Shown: positions 28,201-35,044 of the stretch, piece after piece | How positions within the stretch are numbered: position 1 is the stretch's first letter | How the letters are laid out: each line of letters begins with the position of its first letter | NCBI RefSeq assembly: GCF_009765225.1 | Contig: NZ_VMSF01000001.1 | Span: forward strand, 248,001-312,000 | Length of the DNA: 64,000 nt | Source: Leifsonia sp. AG29 | Lineage (GTDB): Bacteria > Actinomycetota > Actinomycetes > Actinomycetales > Microbacteriaceae | Reading direction: 5' to 3' | Program-made: the position numbers and the translations under genes | Notes under the pieces: model-generated | Seen by the model: the letters and a program-made list of their open reading frames with translations, nothing else | Databases searched by the model: none | Told to the model about the DNA's origin: nothing

Positions 28201-29735
28201 TCCCCGTTCCCGAGTCGCGCCCGGGGAGCGGGGTGGCCGTGCCGCTGGGCATGCTCGACATCCCCTCGCGCCAAACGCAGGAGGAGCACAGATTCGACCT
28301 CTCCCGGCACGGGCACACCGCGGTGTTCGGCAGCCCCGGCTCCGGCAAGTCCACGGTGTTGCAGACGCTCGTCGTGAGCCTCGCGACGGTCTGCACGCCC
28401 GAACGCCTCCACATCAACCTCATCGATTTCGGCAACAACGGCCTCCTGCCCGTTAGGGAGCTTCCGCACGTCACGGACATCGTCACCCTGGAGGAGGCCG
28501 AGAAGCTCGGGAAGATGCTTGGCGTCATCGCCGACCTGATCGCCGCCCGGAAGCAGCTGTTCAGGGAGGCGGGCGTCACGAACCTCGAGCAGTACCGGGC
28601 GAAGACGGGCAGCGATCTGCCGATCGTGCTCACCGTTCTCGACGGCTACGACAACCTCACGGTGAACGACCGACGGAAGGATGCCATCGACTCGCTCCTG
28701 GTGCAGGTGCTCCGCGAGGGTGCGGCATCGGGCGTCTTCCTGGTCTTCAGCGCCAGTCGCGTCGGCGCGGTCCGCGCCACGATGCTGAGCAACATCTCGA
28801 CGAAACTGTGTCTGTACCTCAACGACGAGAGCGACCTCTCGCAACTGATGGGGCGCGAGAGGCTGCTGCAGGCCGACATCCCGGGTCGGGGCCAGCTGCT
28901 CGCCGACGGGCCGACCGCGATCCAGTTCTACCTCCCCGCACCCGGAGAGGACGGCTCCGAGACCCTCGCGGCGCTCGAGCGCCAGGTCACCGCACTCAAC
29001 ACCGGCTGGACGGGCGCGCGTCCGAGCAGGATCCCGATGGTGCCTTCCGAGCTCTCCACGGATGCTCTCGAAGGTGCAGCGAGCTGGCCGAATGCCCTGT
29101 CTTTCGGCCTCAACAAATCGAGCGCGTCGCCCGAAGTCTTCGAACTGTTTCGCGGAGATACCCTGGCGATCTTCCCCGCAAACCCGAGGCAGGCGGCTCT
29201 CCTGCATCCATTCTTGGCCGGTCAGATCCCGGATGCGGTTGCCGGTACAGATCTCGTGGTCATCGACGCGAACGGTGCGGTGGAGTCGATTCTGGCGCCT
29301 GCAGCGTCGCTCTACATCGGAAAGTCGTTCCTTCGGAGCCATCCGAGCGAAGTGAAGGCGGCGCTGACCAGGCTCTCGGAGAGCGGGACGGAGACCCGTC
29401 GGTGTCTGGTGATCAACGGTATGGTCGACGCCTTTGACAAGGTGATGCTCCCGCCGGAGCAGATCGGGGAACTTCTCGGCGCGGGCAGTCCGGACCTCCA
29501 AGTGATCGTCCTGGATCACATGTCCAAGGTGGAGGGGGCCTTCGGGCTTCTTAGCGTGGTCAAGGAGAACGTCGCCCAGATCCTCTTCGGAGGCGACTTG
29601 AGCTCGCAACGCCTGCTCGGCGGCCTGCCGCTTTCCGTGAAGCAGGAGGCGCACGCCAAGAACGTCCTGCATTCGTGGAAGGACGAGGAGCTCAGCCACA
29701 TCGTCGTACCGACCGCGAGCGAAAGCGAGGAATGA
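25287..29735 (+). CDS. essC: EssC-type FtsK/SpoIIIE secretion ATPase
   Basis: The 1482-residue motor has N-terminal FHA-like beta domains (~55-210) and two membrane helices (~236-285, containing ATTMIMGTNPVMLIGMG). Tandem FtsK/SpoIIIE ATPase domains follow. Domain 1 has Walker A GGTTGSGKSEF (~672) and Walker B LILVSDEFAEL (~788). Domain 2 has Walker A GSPGSGKSTVL (~1014) and a weaker Walker B (LTVLDGYDNL). A third C-terminal domain (~1240-1460) lacks a P-loop. Length and domain order match EssC, with FHA and ATPases in one chain, unlike the split EccCa/EccCb of mycobacteria. It powers secretion and selects substrates. Confidence 0.95.
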   Translation: MSVFGAERAEAARMVALDSRLDSSELQYLVYLLDGARATRLALTHERPFLEHDGHKLSVINGELYVDGDQFVDGTNSRRGLTWVVLSASRSRTEFFTIDRGAEFAIGDVPFADIRTADSPLLILSDGSLIVDARDQRVYVDDQAVIGRQVFAFAPGMVVLTEGFLLERRPTQFKITEFGSPLEFGHARLLTQPPVIEFPPDFPDYRRSPRMNLEVEPDEFTLRGPGDPAAKPKNRVMRMVAPPLAMIAATGATTMIMGTNPVMLIGMGLASVLTASFTVAQYLTDAREHRARAARADDAYVQYLVQTVAAASRAADSERRVLQYQQPSPQQLAALVERYDRRIYERQRYNKDFLTVSLGLSDRPSAVHVSSDVNEMDARTQARDVVEVAAAFREQHEVPTPIGLADQTLGLVGPPDAVAECVQSLLFQAAFFHSYRDVNFVSLLARGSYATTWNRWRLLPHFTLQELNLRGLIHTERHRDVVLNSFYQLLQKRRHQWREAGAQKPQFAPHYVFTIAEDRLLAGHGINELLAEDMSHLGVTVIWCSEDAKLLPETVTALIQAPNQVRGELVTDDGVYVATPFTPYVLPTDLERSLRRLSNLNHVEVEKNAVPESLSLLEQYGVRTVEELAIADRWRRAEPNKSIASLIGWRGKGDRVHWDLHERAHGPHALVGGTTGSGKSEFLTTYLIGLAIEFSPEDIGMLIIDWKGGGIANTLDRLPHFMGAITNLDGAGTARALASIKAELNKRQREFAVYGVNSINAYMTLYKQRHDPKPGVTYPTKPLPHLILVSDEFAELKANVPEFLDELTSVARIGRSLGVHLILATQKPSGVVNDQIEANSTSKIALKMASEQDSNELLKTTDAAHITNPGRGYLKVGHNAVYELFQSGYAGVPYDPDAVVNERVDERIYTINEVGQYELFHDPDEEVEQGRDTSDLPSQLDAVIDVIVRAFAADGTLTTPDKPWLPNLPVRIPVPESRPGSGVAVPLGMLDIPSRQTQEEHRFDLSRHGHTAVFGSPGSGKSTVLQTLVVSLATVCTPERLHINLIDFGNNGLLPVRELPHVTDIVTLEEAEKLGKMLGVIADLIAARKQLFREAGVTNLEQYRAKTGSDLPIVLTVLDGYDNLTVNDRRKDAIDSLLVQVLREGAASGVFLVFSASRVGAVRATMLSNISTKLCLYLNDESDLSQLMGRERLLQADIPGRGQLLADGPTAIQFYLPAPGEDGSETLAALERQVTALNTGWTGARPSRIPMVPSELSTDALEGAASWPNALSFGLNKSSASPEVFELFRGDTLAIFPANPRQAALLHPFLAGQIPDAVAGTDLVVIDANGAVESILAPAASLYIGKSFLRSHPSEVKAALTRLSESGTETRRCLVINGMVDAFDKVMLPPEQIGELLGAGSPDLQVIVLDHMSKVEGAFGLLSVVKENVAQILFGGDLSSQRLLGGLPLSVKQEAHAKNVLHSWKDEELSHIVVPTASESEE

Positions 29736-29765
29736 CTGTTGGCGTTGAAGCTCCGAGGAGAACTT

Positions 29766-30194
29766 ATGGGCTTGGGCTCGATCGTGCGGCTTGAGACGGC
29801 GGAGGTCTCCGGCCTGTTCGTCGTCGTCGCGCGCGGGGCGTTCCGGCCGGACACGGAACGTGACGATGTGGTGCCTCGCTATCTGGTGGCGCCGCATCCC
29901 TACGGCGAGGCGCCGGATCAGGAGACCTTCCCGATCCTCGCCGACGCAATCGAGGAGGTCGTCTTCGAGGGTTACACGAACGCCGCAGATGCTGCCTTCC
30001 TCGACGACCTTCTGGACCAGATGCAGAACGGCCGACGTGCGACGAAGCCCGCGCGACGTTTCGCCGGGGCGCTCACCGCCATCCCGGAGACGCCGGATGG
30101 CGTCAACAACGATGCCACTGCGGAGGTCGCGAGGGATCCCTTCATTGCGCTTCGACGACTGGCCGACCAGGAAGATCGGAGGAAGAGACCGTGA
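29766..30194 (+). CDS. DUF4176-family T7SS-associated protein
   Basis: The 142-residue protein has the DUF4176 core. It opens MGLGSIVRLETAEVSGLFVV, then YLVAPHPYGEAP (equivalent of the YxGxxYPEG segment) and IEEVVFEGYTNAADAAFL. DUF4176 genes sit beside LXG toxins in Firmicutes T7SSb loci; their function is not established. The ATG at 29766 is chosen over an upstream TTG because GAGGAG ends five bases before it. The C-terminal ~55 residues are a variable charged extension. GTGA overlap with the next gene. Confidence 0.8.
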   Translation: MGLGSIVRLETAEVSGLFVVVARGAFRPDTERDDVVPRYLVAPHPYGEAPDQETFPILADAIEEVVFEGYTNAADAAFLDDLLDQMQNGRRATKPARRFAGALTAIPETPDGVNNDATAEVARDPFIALRRLADQEDRRKRP

Positions 30195-30460
30195 AGGTTT
30201 CGTCGAATCTCAGTGCTGCACAGGATGCTGTGGCGGGTTTCACGAAGGTCGAGGTAGCTCCAGAAGTCCAGCCGGCCACTCTCGGGTCGAGCAACGTCTC
30301 GAGCATGAAAGACGGGACTCTCGTTGCGAACTCGCTCATGGACTGCATCGCTGAGCTGGCGTCGGCGGTCAAGCGACAAGCCTCCAAGATCACCGCTCTC
30401 GCGACTGAGGTCGGGGCACGCGATGACCGGGACGCCTCGGCCTGGGGTGAAGCGCGATGA
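30191..30460 (+). CDS. Small helical LXG partner (TIGR04197/DUF3130-like)
   Basis: This 89-residue protein starts at a GTG overlapping the previous stop. It is predicted to be two helices: VSSNLSAAQDAVAGF and NSLMDCIAELASAVKRQASK. Size, WXG100-like make-up without a WxG turn, and position match the TIGR04197/DUF3130 proteins (Lap1 type). In Streptococcus and Enterococcus these bind the LXG domain and act as targeting partners for secretion. The family call rests on position and pattern. ATGA overlap joins it to the next gene. Confidence 0.7.
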   Translation: MKVSSNLSAAQDAVAGFTKVEVAPEVQPATLGSSNVSSMKDGTLVANSLMDCIAELASAVKRQASKITALATEVGARDDRDASAWGEAR

Positions 30461-30813
30461 ACGCTGGTCCGTCAACGCGCAATGACGACATCAAGCAAGA
30501 AATCCCGGCGTGCGAGAGCCGCACTGCAGACCAGATCGCAACGCTCCGTCTCCTAGAGCAAGAGTGGGAACGGTATCGGGAGGTCATGCGACTTGATGCT
30601 GCGCGCTATGAGGAGGCCGGACACGCGATCGGCGAGAAGGACTATGGCGTGGCCAGGGGGCTGGCGGCGCGAAGAGAAGTCGACGCGTACGTGAGGCAGC
30701 TTGCAAACGAACTGGAAGAGCTGGTGGACGAGGGGGCGCGCCAAATGCGCGCGGAGGCCGAGACGGAACGGGAACGGCTGCGTGGGGGGAGAGCGGGTGA
30801 ATCGTGGGACTGA
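30457..30813 (+). CDS. Second helical LXG partner (DUF3958-like)
   Basis: The 118-residue, strongly charged protein is almost wholly helical and coiled-coil-like: QIATLRLLEQEWERYREVM, YVRQLANELEELVDEGARQ, MRAEAETERERLRGG. It lies between the TIGR04197-like gene and the LXG toxin. DUF3958 (Lap2-type) chaperone/targeting proteins are found there in Firmicutes. Its 3' end overlaps the toxin start by 10 bases in another frame, so all three products are probably made together. Assignment is mainly contextual. Confidence 0.68.
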   Translation: MNAGPSTRNDDIKQEIPACESRTADQIATLRLLEQEWERYREVMRLDAARYEEAGHAIGEKDYGVARGLAARREVDAYVRQLANELEELVDEGARQMRAEAETERERLRGGRAGESWD

Positions 30814-32039
30814 TTTACGATCCCGGAGATTCGAGCAGCATTACGGCCGCTTTGTCAGCCAATCTCGCCGCCGCCGAGTCGGTGCTCGATGCGGTGCAGA
30901 GTGCGACGAGCCGCCTGAGAGCCGCGCTGGGCACGGGAGAGCTCTCAGGCAGGGGTTATGCCGCCGTCCAATCGCTGTTCGCGCAGGTCATTGCACCGTG
31001 TGTCGCAGATGCGAAGGCCGAACTCGGAGCCATCCGGGATGACCTGGAGAGGTACTCGTACCAAGACTCGAAGATTCGTGCTTTCGGAGTTCTGAAAGAG
31101 GACGAGCTCAAGAAGCAGCTCGAAGCAACCAGGCGCCAGCGGGACGCGACCGAGCACCTGATCGAGGTCAATACTGCTGCCTCGAATTCCTTGACAGCGG
31201 TACCGGCGCTGTCCGAAGCGCTGCGAGTAAAGAACACTCAGCTGGAAATGGTGCTGAACCAGCTGGAGAACGACATCCGCGATCTGGAAGGCAAGCTGAC
31301 CGCGCTCCAACAGTTCGATTCGGCTTCGAAGGGTCTCTTCATGGACCGGCTGGACAACCTTGCCGCGGCGACCGGCGACACGGTCGCGCTGCTGAACCAG
31401 CTCGACGACACCAAGATCGGGCTCAGCGTCGTCGGCAGTCTCGGCACCGGAGCCGGGACGCTCGCTACCAGGCGGGACATTCTCAATTACCTGGGCGACA
31501 AGAAGATCACGAAGGATGCAACGGGTCGGCTCCGGTGGGGTGATCGATATCTCTACCGGCCGGAGGCCAGCGGGCAGAAAGCATTTCTCTATGCGCGCGG
31601 CAAGCAGTTCAACCAATCCACCGAGGTCCGGATCGACCACTATCGGCAGCCGATCAAGGCCGGCGTGCGCGGCCTCGCTGCGCCCCTCGATGACTTTCAC
31701 GGCTGGTCGAGCGCCTCCGCTCTTGGCAAGCTCGGCAAAGGACTCGGCGCAGCCGGCGCCGTCCTCACCGTCGCCGGTAATGCCGACACCTACTTCCGAG
31801 ACGGCGTTCAAGCCACAGACTGGCCAGACTTCGCAGTCGATACCGGTGTCGACCTCGCGCACGCAGCCGTGTCCGCCGGTATCGGAGCAGCAGCCGGCTC
31901 GTTCTTCTTGCCTCCGCTCGGCACCGTCGTTGGAGCCGCAGTCGGGTTGATCGCGGGCGCTGTGATTGATGCTCCGGCGTGGAACGGGATCTCGCCGACG
32001 GATGCCGCCAAAGAAACAATCAAGAAGATCTACAGGTAA
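30804..32039 (+). CDS. LXG-type toxin with glycine-zipper membrane-active tip
   Basis: The 411-residue protein has a long helical N-terminus (1-~205) as in LXG domains, with LTAALSANLAAAESVLDAV-like heptads and long coiled coils to KLTALQQFD. A linker region and a short C-terminal tip follow. Residues ~300-390 hold a hydrophobic LGKGLGAAGAVLTVAG and the glycine-zipper GIGAAAGSFFLPPLGTVVG...AAVGLIAGAV. No nuclease or NADase motif is present. Glycine-zipper LXG proteins such as TelE of Streptococcus gallolyticus form membrane pores, so a pore-forming antibacterial effector is inferred. The start is GTG. The immunity candidate begins five bases after the stop. Confidence 0.78.
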   Translation: MGLIYDPGDSSSITAALSANLAAAESVLDAVQSATSRLRAALGTGELSGRGYAAVQSLFAQVIAPCVADAKAELGAIRDDLERYSYQDSKIRAFGVLKEDELKKQLEATRRQRDATEHLIEVNTAASNSLTAVPALSEALRVKNTQLEMVLNQLENDIRDLEGKLTALQQFDSASKGLFMDRLDNLAAATGDTVALLNQLDDTKIGLSVVGSLGTGAGTLATRRDILNYLGDKKITKDATGRLRWGDRYLYRPEASGQKAFLYARGKQFNQSTEVRIDHYRQPIKAGVRGLAAPLDDFHGWSSASALGKLGKGLGAAGAVLTVAGNADTYFRDGVQATDWPDFAVDTGVDLAHAAVSAGIGAAAGSFFLPPLGTVVGAAVGLIAGAVIDAPAWNGISPTDAAKETIKKIYR

Positions 32040-32044
32040 ACAAA

Positions 32045-32893
32045 ATGGGCCAGAAATCCGTCGAGGACGCGAACCGCACATACTTTCAGGCTTTGGCCAC
32101 AAGTCGGGCATCGCTAGGACAGCTCCCGACTCTGGCGATCCTCATATTGGCGCTTCTGGGTGCTTTGAGCTACTTCTTCAACGCACCGAGTGCAGCTCAA
32201 GGCCACCAGGTACTGTGGCTCGTCCGCGACGTCAACATGATCCTCATCGGGATGAGCGCAGTTGTCTTGTTGATATCCGTATTCAGGAGACTGCTCTACC
32301 GGTTCCAGGCAATGTTCTCGACCGTTATGGCAGTCGCCGCGCTCGGGCTGGTTTACAGCGTGTGTCTGCTCCCACTTCCCTTGGTGACTTTCGTCGAAAC
32401 CCAAGGGGAGAGAGAGTATCGCTCAGACATATTCGTCATTTTTGTTATAGCGGCTTCGGCGATCCTGGTTGGCGCAATCGTGGTTCACGCGCTGATGTTG
32501 AGGCATCGGTTGCGGGTAGGGCATTCGGAGGAGCGCACGATTGGCAACTTCGTGGCCGTGTCCCGATCGAACAGGTCGAAGATCGTGTGGATCACTTTCG
32601 GTCTGGTGGCGGTAGTACCGAACGTGCTGACGTCGGGTCAGTACCTGGCGAACTCCCTTGGGGCGATCGGGCTCATCTTCTTCGCGTGTGTGACGCCGAG
32701 TCTTCCGGTGGAGTTCGCGTATCTTGCCTATCTCAAGTCCAAGGATCGCGCCTACTGGGAGGCCCGACCTCCGCGGCTTCCGAAGGATGAGCGTCGCAGG
32801 TTGGCCAGGAAGACCGCGATGTGGGTGTTCGGGATCGCGGTCGCCCTTGCGCTGTTCTGGGTCTTCGCCAAGAACTTCTCTGCGGGTGTTTAG
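32045..32893 (+). CDS. Polytopic membrane protein, candidate immunity protein 1
   Basis: This 282-residue protein has about seven hydrophobic helices, including ILILALLGALSYFF, MILIGMSAVVLLISVF, VMAVAALGLVYSVCLLPLPL and a last MWVFGIAVALALFWVFA. A membrane location fits protection from a pore-forming toxin. It sits directly after the toxin gene, as T7SSb immunity genes do. A second copy follows at 33191. The two share a near-identical C-terminal half but clearly different N-terminal halves. No known immunity family is recognised. The ribosome site is poor, suggesting coupling to the toxin gene. Confidence 0.72.
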   Translation: MGQKSVEDANRTYFQALATSRASLGQLPTLAILILALLGALSYFFNAPSAAQGHQVLWLVRDVNMILIGMSAVVLLISVFRRLLYRFQAMFSTVMAVAALGLVYSVCLLPLPLVTFVETQGEREYRSDIFVIFVIAASAILVGAIVVHALMLRHRLRVGHSEERTIGNFVAVSRSNRSKIVWITFGLVAVVPNVLTSGQYLANSLGAIGLIFFACVTPSLPVEFAYLAYLKSKDRAYWEARPPRLPKDERRRLARKTAMWVFGIAVALALFWVFAKNFSAGV

Positions 32894-32901
32894 CAATGGA
32901 G
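32478..32901 (+). repeat. Near-identical 424-base repeat, copy 1
   Basis: This block covers the second half of immunity gene 1 plus the bases GCAATGGAG after its stop. It matches 33636-34059 with a constant offset of 1158 bases and only about ten scattered substitutions. Similarity drops sharply on both sides. Downstream of copy 1 the sequence switches to the orphan toxin tip, while after copy 2 it continues into the DUF5085 gene. Confidence 0.9.
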
Positions 32902-33194
32902 CGATCTCGGTACTGCACGCACCGTCCTCGCGCATCGTGGACACCTACTTCCGCGACGGCGTGCAGGAGAACGACATCCAGGATTTTGCGGTGGGCACCG
33001 GCGTCGACCTCGCGAGCGCAGCAGCGTCGACCGGCGTAGGGGCAGCGTTCGGCTCACTCTTCCTGCCGCCACTCGGCACCGTTGTGGGAGCGGGCGTCGG
33101 ATTGCTTGTGGGTGTTGCGCTGAATTTTCCGTGGATCGAGGGCGACTCCCCGACGGGGCTCGCAAAACAAGTCATCAGGAAGGCATATCGGTGA
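32902..33194 (+). pseudogene. Orphan toxin C-terminal module (duplicated LXG tip)
   Basis: From DTYFRDGVQ to the final YR, this frame matches the last 84 residues of the LXG toxin at about 55 positions by eye, including the whole FLPPLGTVVG zipper core. It lacks any LXG domain. Possible starts are GTG at 32937 or, inside the preceding gene, GTG at 32886; neither has a ribosome site. It looks like a displaced, silent toxin tip that recombination could join to the LXG gene, as known for orphan modules in polymorphic toxin systems. It is followed, with GTGA overlap, by its own immunity paralogue. Confidence 0.75.
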
Positions 33195-34051
33195 CCGCAA
33201 AGGCGATGAACAGTGCATCTGTTCGGGATGCGAATCGCATCTATTTTCAGGCTCTGGCCAACTCTCGGGCCTCCCTGGGCAACCTCTCGGTGCTTCCAGT
33301 TCTCATCATGTTTCTGGTCGGCATCGTCACCTTCGGACTGAGTCTGCTGAGCGCAGACGAAGGTCGTGAAGTCTTGTCATTTGTTCGTGATGTCAATGTG
33401 GTCATCATCGCAATAAGTGCGCTGTTCATGGCGCTTTCGGTATTCAGAAAGCTGCTCTACAAGTTCCAAGTCTTCTTCTCGGTCGCCTTGGCGGGCATGG
33501 CACTAGGCCTCGTATACGGCGTGTGTTTGCTCACCGTCCCGCTGGTGGCATTCGTCAACGTGCCCGACAAGAGAGTCTCGACAGTGTTGTTCGCCGTTAC
33601 CGGCTCCGTCGGTCTCGGCGTCGTGGCCGCGGCGGTCGTGGTTCACGCGCTGATGTTGAGGCATCGGTTGCGGGTAGGGCATTCGGAGGAGCGCACGATT
33701 GGCAACTTCGTGGCCGTGTCCCGGTCGAACAGGTCGAAGATCGTGTGGATCACTTTCGGTCTGGTGGCGGTAGTGCCGAACGTGCTGACCTCGGGCCAGT
33801 ACCTGGCGAACTCCCTTGGGGCGCTGGGGCTCATCTTCTTCGCGTGCGTAACGCCGAGTCTTCCGGTGGAGTTCGCGTATCTTGCCTATCTCAAGTCCAA
33901 GGATCGCGCCTATTGGGAGGCCCGACCTCCGCGGCTTCCGAAGGATGAGCGTCGCAGGTTGGCCAGGAAGACCGCGATGTGGGTGTTCGGGATCGCGGTC
34001 GCCCTTGCGCTGTTCTGGGTCTTCGCCAAGAACTTCTCTGCAGGTGTTTAG
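33191..34051 (+). CDS. Polytopic membrane protein, candidate immunity protein 2
   Basis: The 286-residue paralogue of the protein at 32045 has the same seven-helix layout. The N-terminal half aligns (SVRDANRIYFQALANSRASLG) but differs in its helices (VLPVLIMFLVGIVTFGLSL). The C-terminal ~140 residues are almost identical. I start it at GTG 33191, which overlaps the orphan-tip stop and has GGAAGG eight bases upstream. Its pairing with the orphan tip suggests it is the cognate immunity partner. The divergent N-half probably sets specificity; this is inferred from the pattern of conservation. Confidence 0.72.
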   Translation: MTAKAMNSASVRDANRIYFQALANSRASLGNLSVLPVLIMFLVGIVTFGLSLLSADEGREVLSFVRDVNVVIIAISALFMALSVFRKLLYKFQVFFSVALAGMALGLVYGVCLLTVPLVAFVNVPDKRVSTVLFAVTGSVGLGVVAAAVVVHALMLRHRLRVGHSEERTIGNFVAVSRSNRSKIVWITFGLVAVVPNVLTSGQYLANSLGALGLIFFACVTPSLPVEFAYLAYLKSKDRAYWEARPPRLPKDERRRLARKTAMWVFGIAVALALFWVFAKNFSAGV

Positions 34052-34059
34052 CAATGGAG
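33636..34059 (+). repeat. Near-identical 424-base repeat, copy 2
   Basis: Partner of 32478-32901. It ends inside the first codons of the DUF5085 gene (ATG at 34054). Copy 1 therefore carries a stub of that start codon (ATGGAG at 32896), showing that the duplicated unit ran from a toxin tip through to the beginning of the downstream gene. Confidence 0.9.
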
Positions 34060-34521
34060 AGGGAAGCAACGTCGCGCTTGAAGCTGAGGCGTCGCACGCT
34101 GAGTTTGCACAATGTGGTCAGTTTGACCCTCAACCTCCAAGACGCCGACCAGCTGCTCGAGATCATTGACGGAACGGTCGACGAATTCCGACGCGCGCTG
34201 GTCCGGAACGGCTATTACGTGACAGGGCCAACGGTGTTTCGCGCCCTACCCGATTCACGGGACTTCACGCTCATGACCACCCTGGGCAATCGGATGAACC
34301 TGGTGGGGGCCCACGGCACCGGCTTCGAGTTCAATGAGCGACTCACTCTCGACACCGACTACTTCTACCGGCACGTGGACATCGATGAGCCGGTGCCCTA
34401 CGACGACATCGAGAGGATGCTGCAGGAAGCCGGATTGACAGTGCAGACGATTTACCATGTGATCCTCGACGTCTATGGCGAGACCATGCTCGATCTGTAC
34501 ATCGAAGCGGTCGAGCGGTGA
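34054..34521 (+). CDS. DUF5085-like T7SS-associated protein 1
   Basis: The 155-residue protein shows SLHNVVSLTLNLQDADQLLE, FRRALVRNGYYVTGPTVF, a loop with DTDYFYRHVDIDEP and a final ILDVYGETMLDLYIEAV. The pattern parallels the next protein, and both match DUF5085, a GyrI-like fold family found at the end of LXG operons in Bacillus. Function unknown. The start ATG is two bases after the immunity-2 stop and lies within the duplicated segment. GTGA overlap joins it to the second DUF5085 gene. Confidence 0.72.
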   Translation: MEREATSRLKLRRRTLSLHNVVSLTLNLQDADQLLEIIDGTVDEFRRALVRNGYYVTGPTVFRALPDSRDFTLMTTLGNRMNLVGAHGTGFEFNERLTLDTDYFYRHVDIDEPVPYDDIERMLQEAGLTVQTIYHVILDVYGETMLDLYIEAVER

Positions 34522-34979
34522 CGGAGAACACCTGGCAGCTCGCGGCGTTCGGCAAGAGGCTGGCCTACCAAAACGTCCTGAGTTCCCGTGCGACGTTCCA
34601 TTACAGCGAGCTCGGTGAACGGTTCGGAGAGTTTACCTCCGCCATCACGCAGAACGGATACGACCCGAAGGGACCCCTCTTCTACAGCCTCAACAACGTT
34701 CCGTTGGACGAGATGGTCGACATTGAGATGTTCCTCCCGATTCGTCAAGACTCCGTCCAACCCGAAGAAGGGCTCCTCTTCCACTCGTACTTCGACGTCT
34801 CGCCACTGCTCAGCGGCATGGTCACCGGCGACTTCGAGGTTCAGGCCGAACACGTCTACGCGCAACTCTTGGCGACCTTGGACGTGAACGGACTGCAGCA
34901 GAACACCCCCTTCTATCATCTGGTCCGCAACGACATCGCGCCTTACGTCTCCGTTCTAGTCGGGTACTCGAAGCGCTGA
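34518..34979 (+). CDS. DUF5085-like T7SS-associated protein 2
   Basis: This 153-residue protein has the clearest DUF5085 features: QNVLSSRATFHYSELGE, ITQNGYDPKGPLFYSLNNVP, VDIEMFLPIRQD, LLFHSYFDVSPLLS, and a final TPFYHLVRND. These proteins accompany LXG toxins in Firmicutes and may be accessory or chaperone-like; nothing is proven. It is the last gene of the plus-strand operon, starting at GTG in overlap with its paralogue. A 65-base gap separates it from the convergent esaA. Confidence 0.82.
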   Translation: MTENTWQLAAFGKRLAYQNVLSSRATFHYSELGERFGEFTSAITQNGYDPKGPLFYSLNNVPLDEMVDIEMFLPIRQDSVQPEEGLLFHSYFDVSPLLSGMVTGDFEVQAEHVYAQLLATLDVNGLQQNTPFYHLVRNDIAPYVSVLVGYSKR

Positions 34980-35044
34980 GTGTCGCAGCGGAGCGCTAGG
35001 TCTGCCAAGCCTCAAGCGGTGTGAACCTGCCCGAGCACGCCGCC

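Noticed and set aside
27369-29897. A long minus-strand open frame opposite essC
   Set aside because: Shadow frame with no recognisable motif; essC motifs on the plus strand are unambiguous.
32896-33039. Small ORF starting ATGGAGCGATCTCGG after immunity gene 1
   Set aside because: It is only the duplicated stub of the DUF5085 start running out of frame into the orphan toxin tip.
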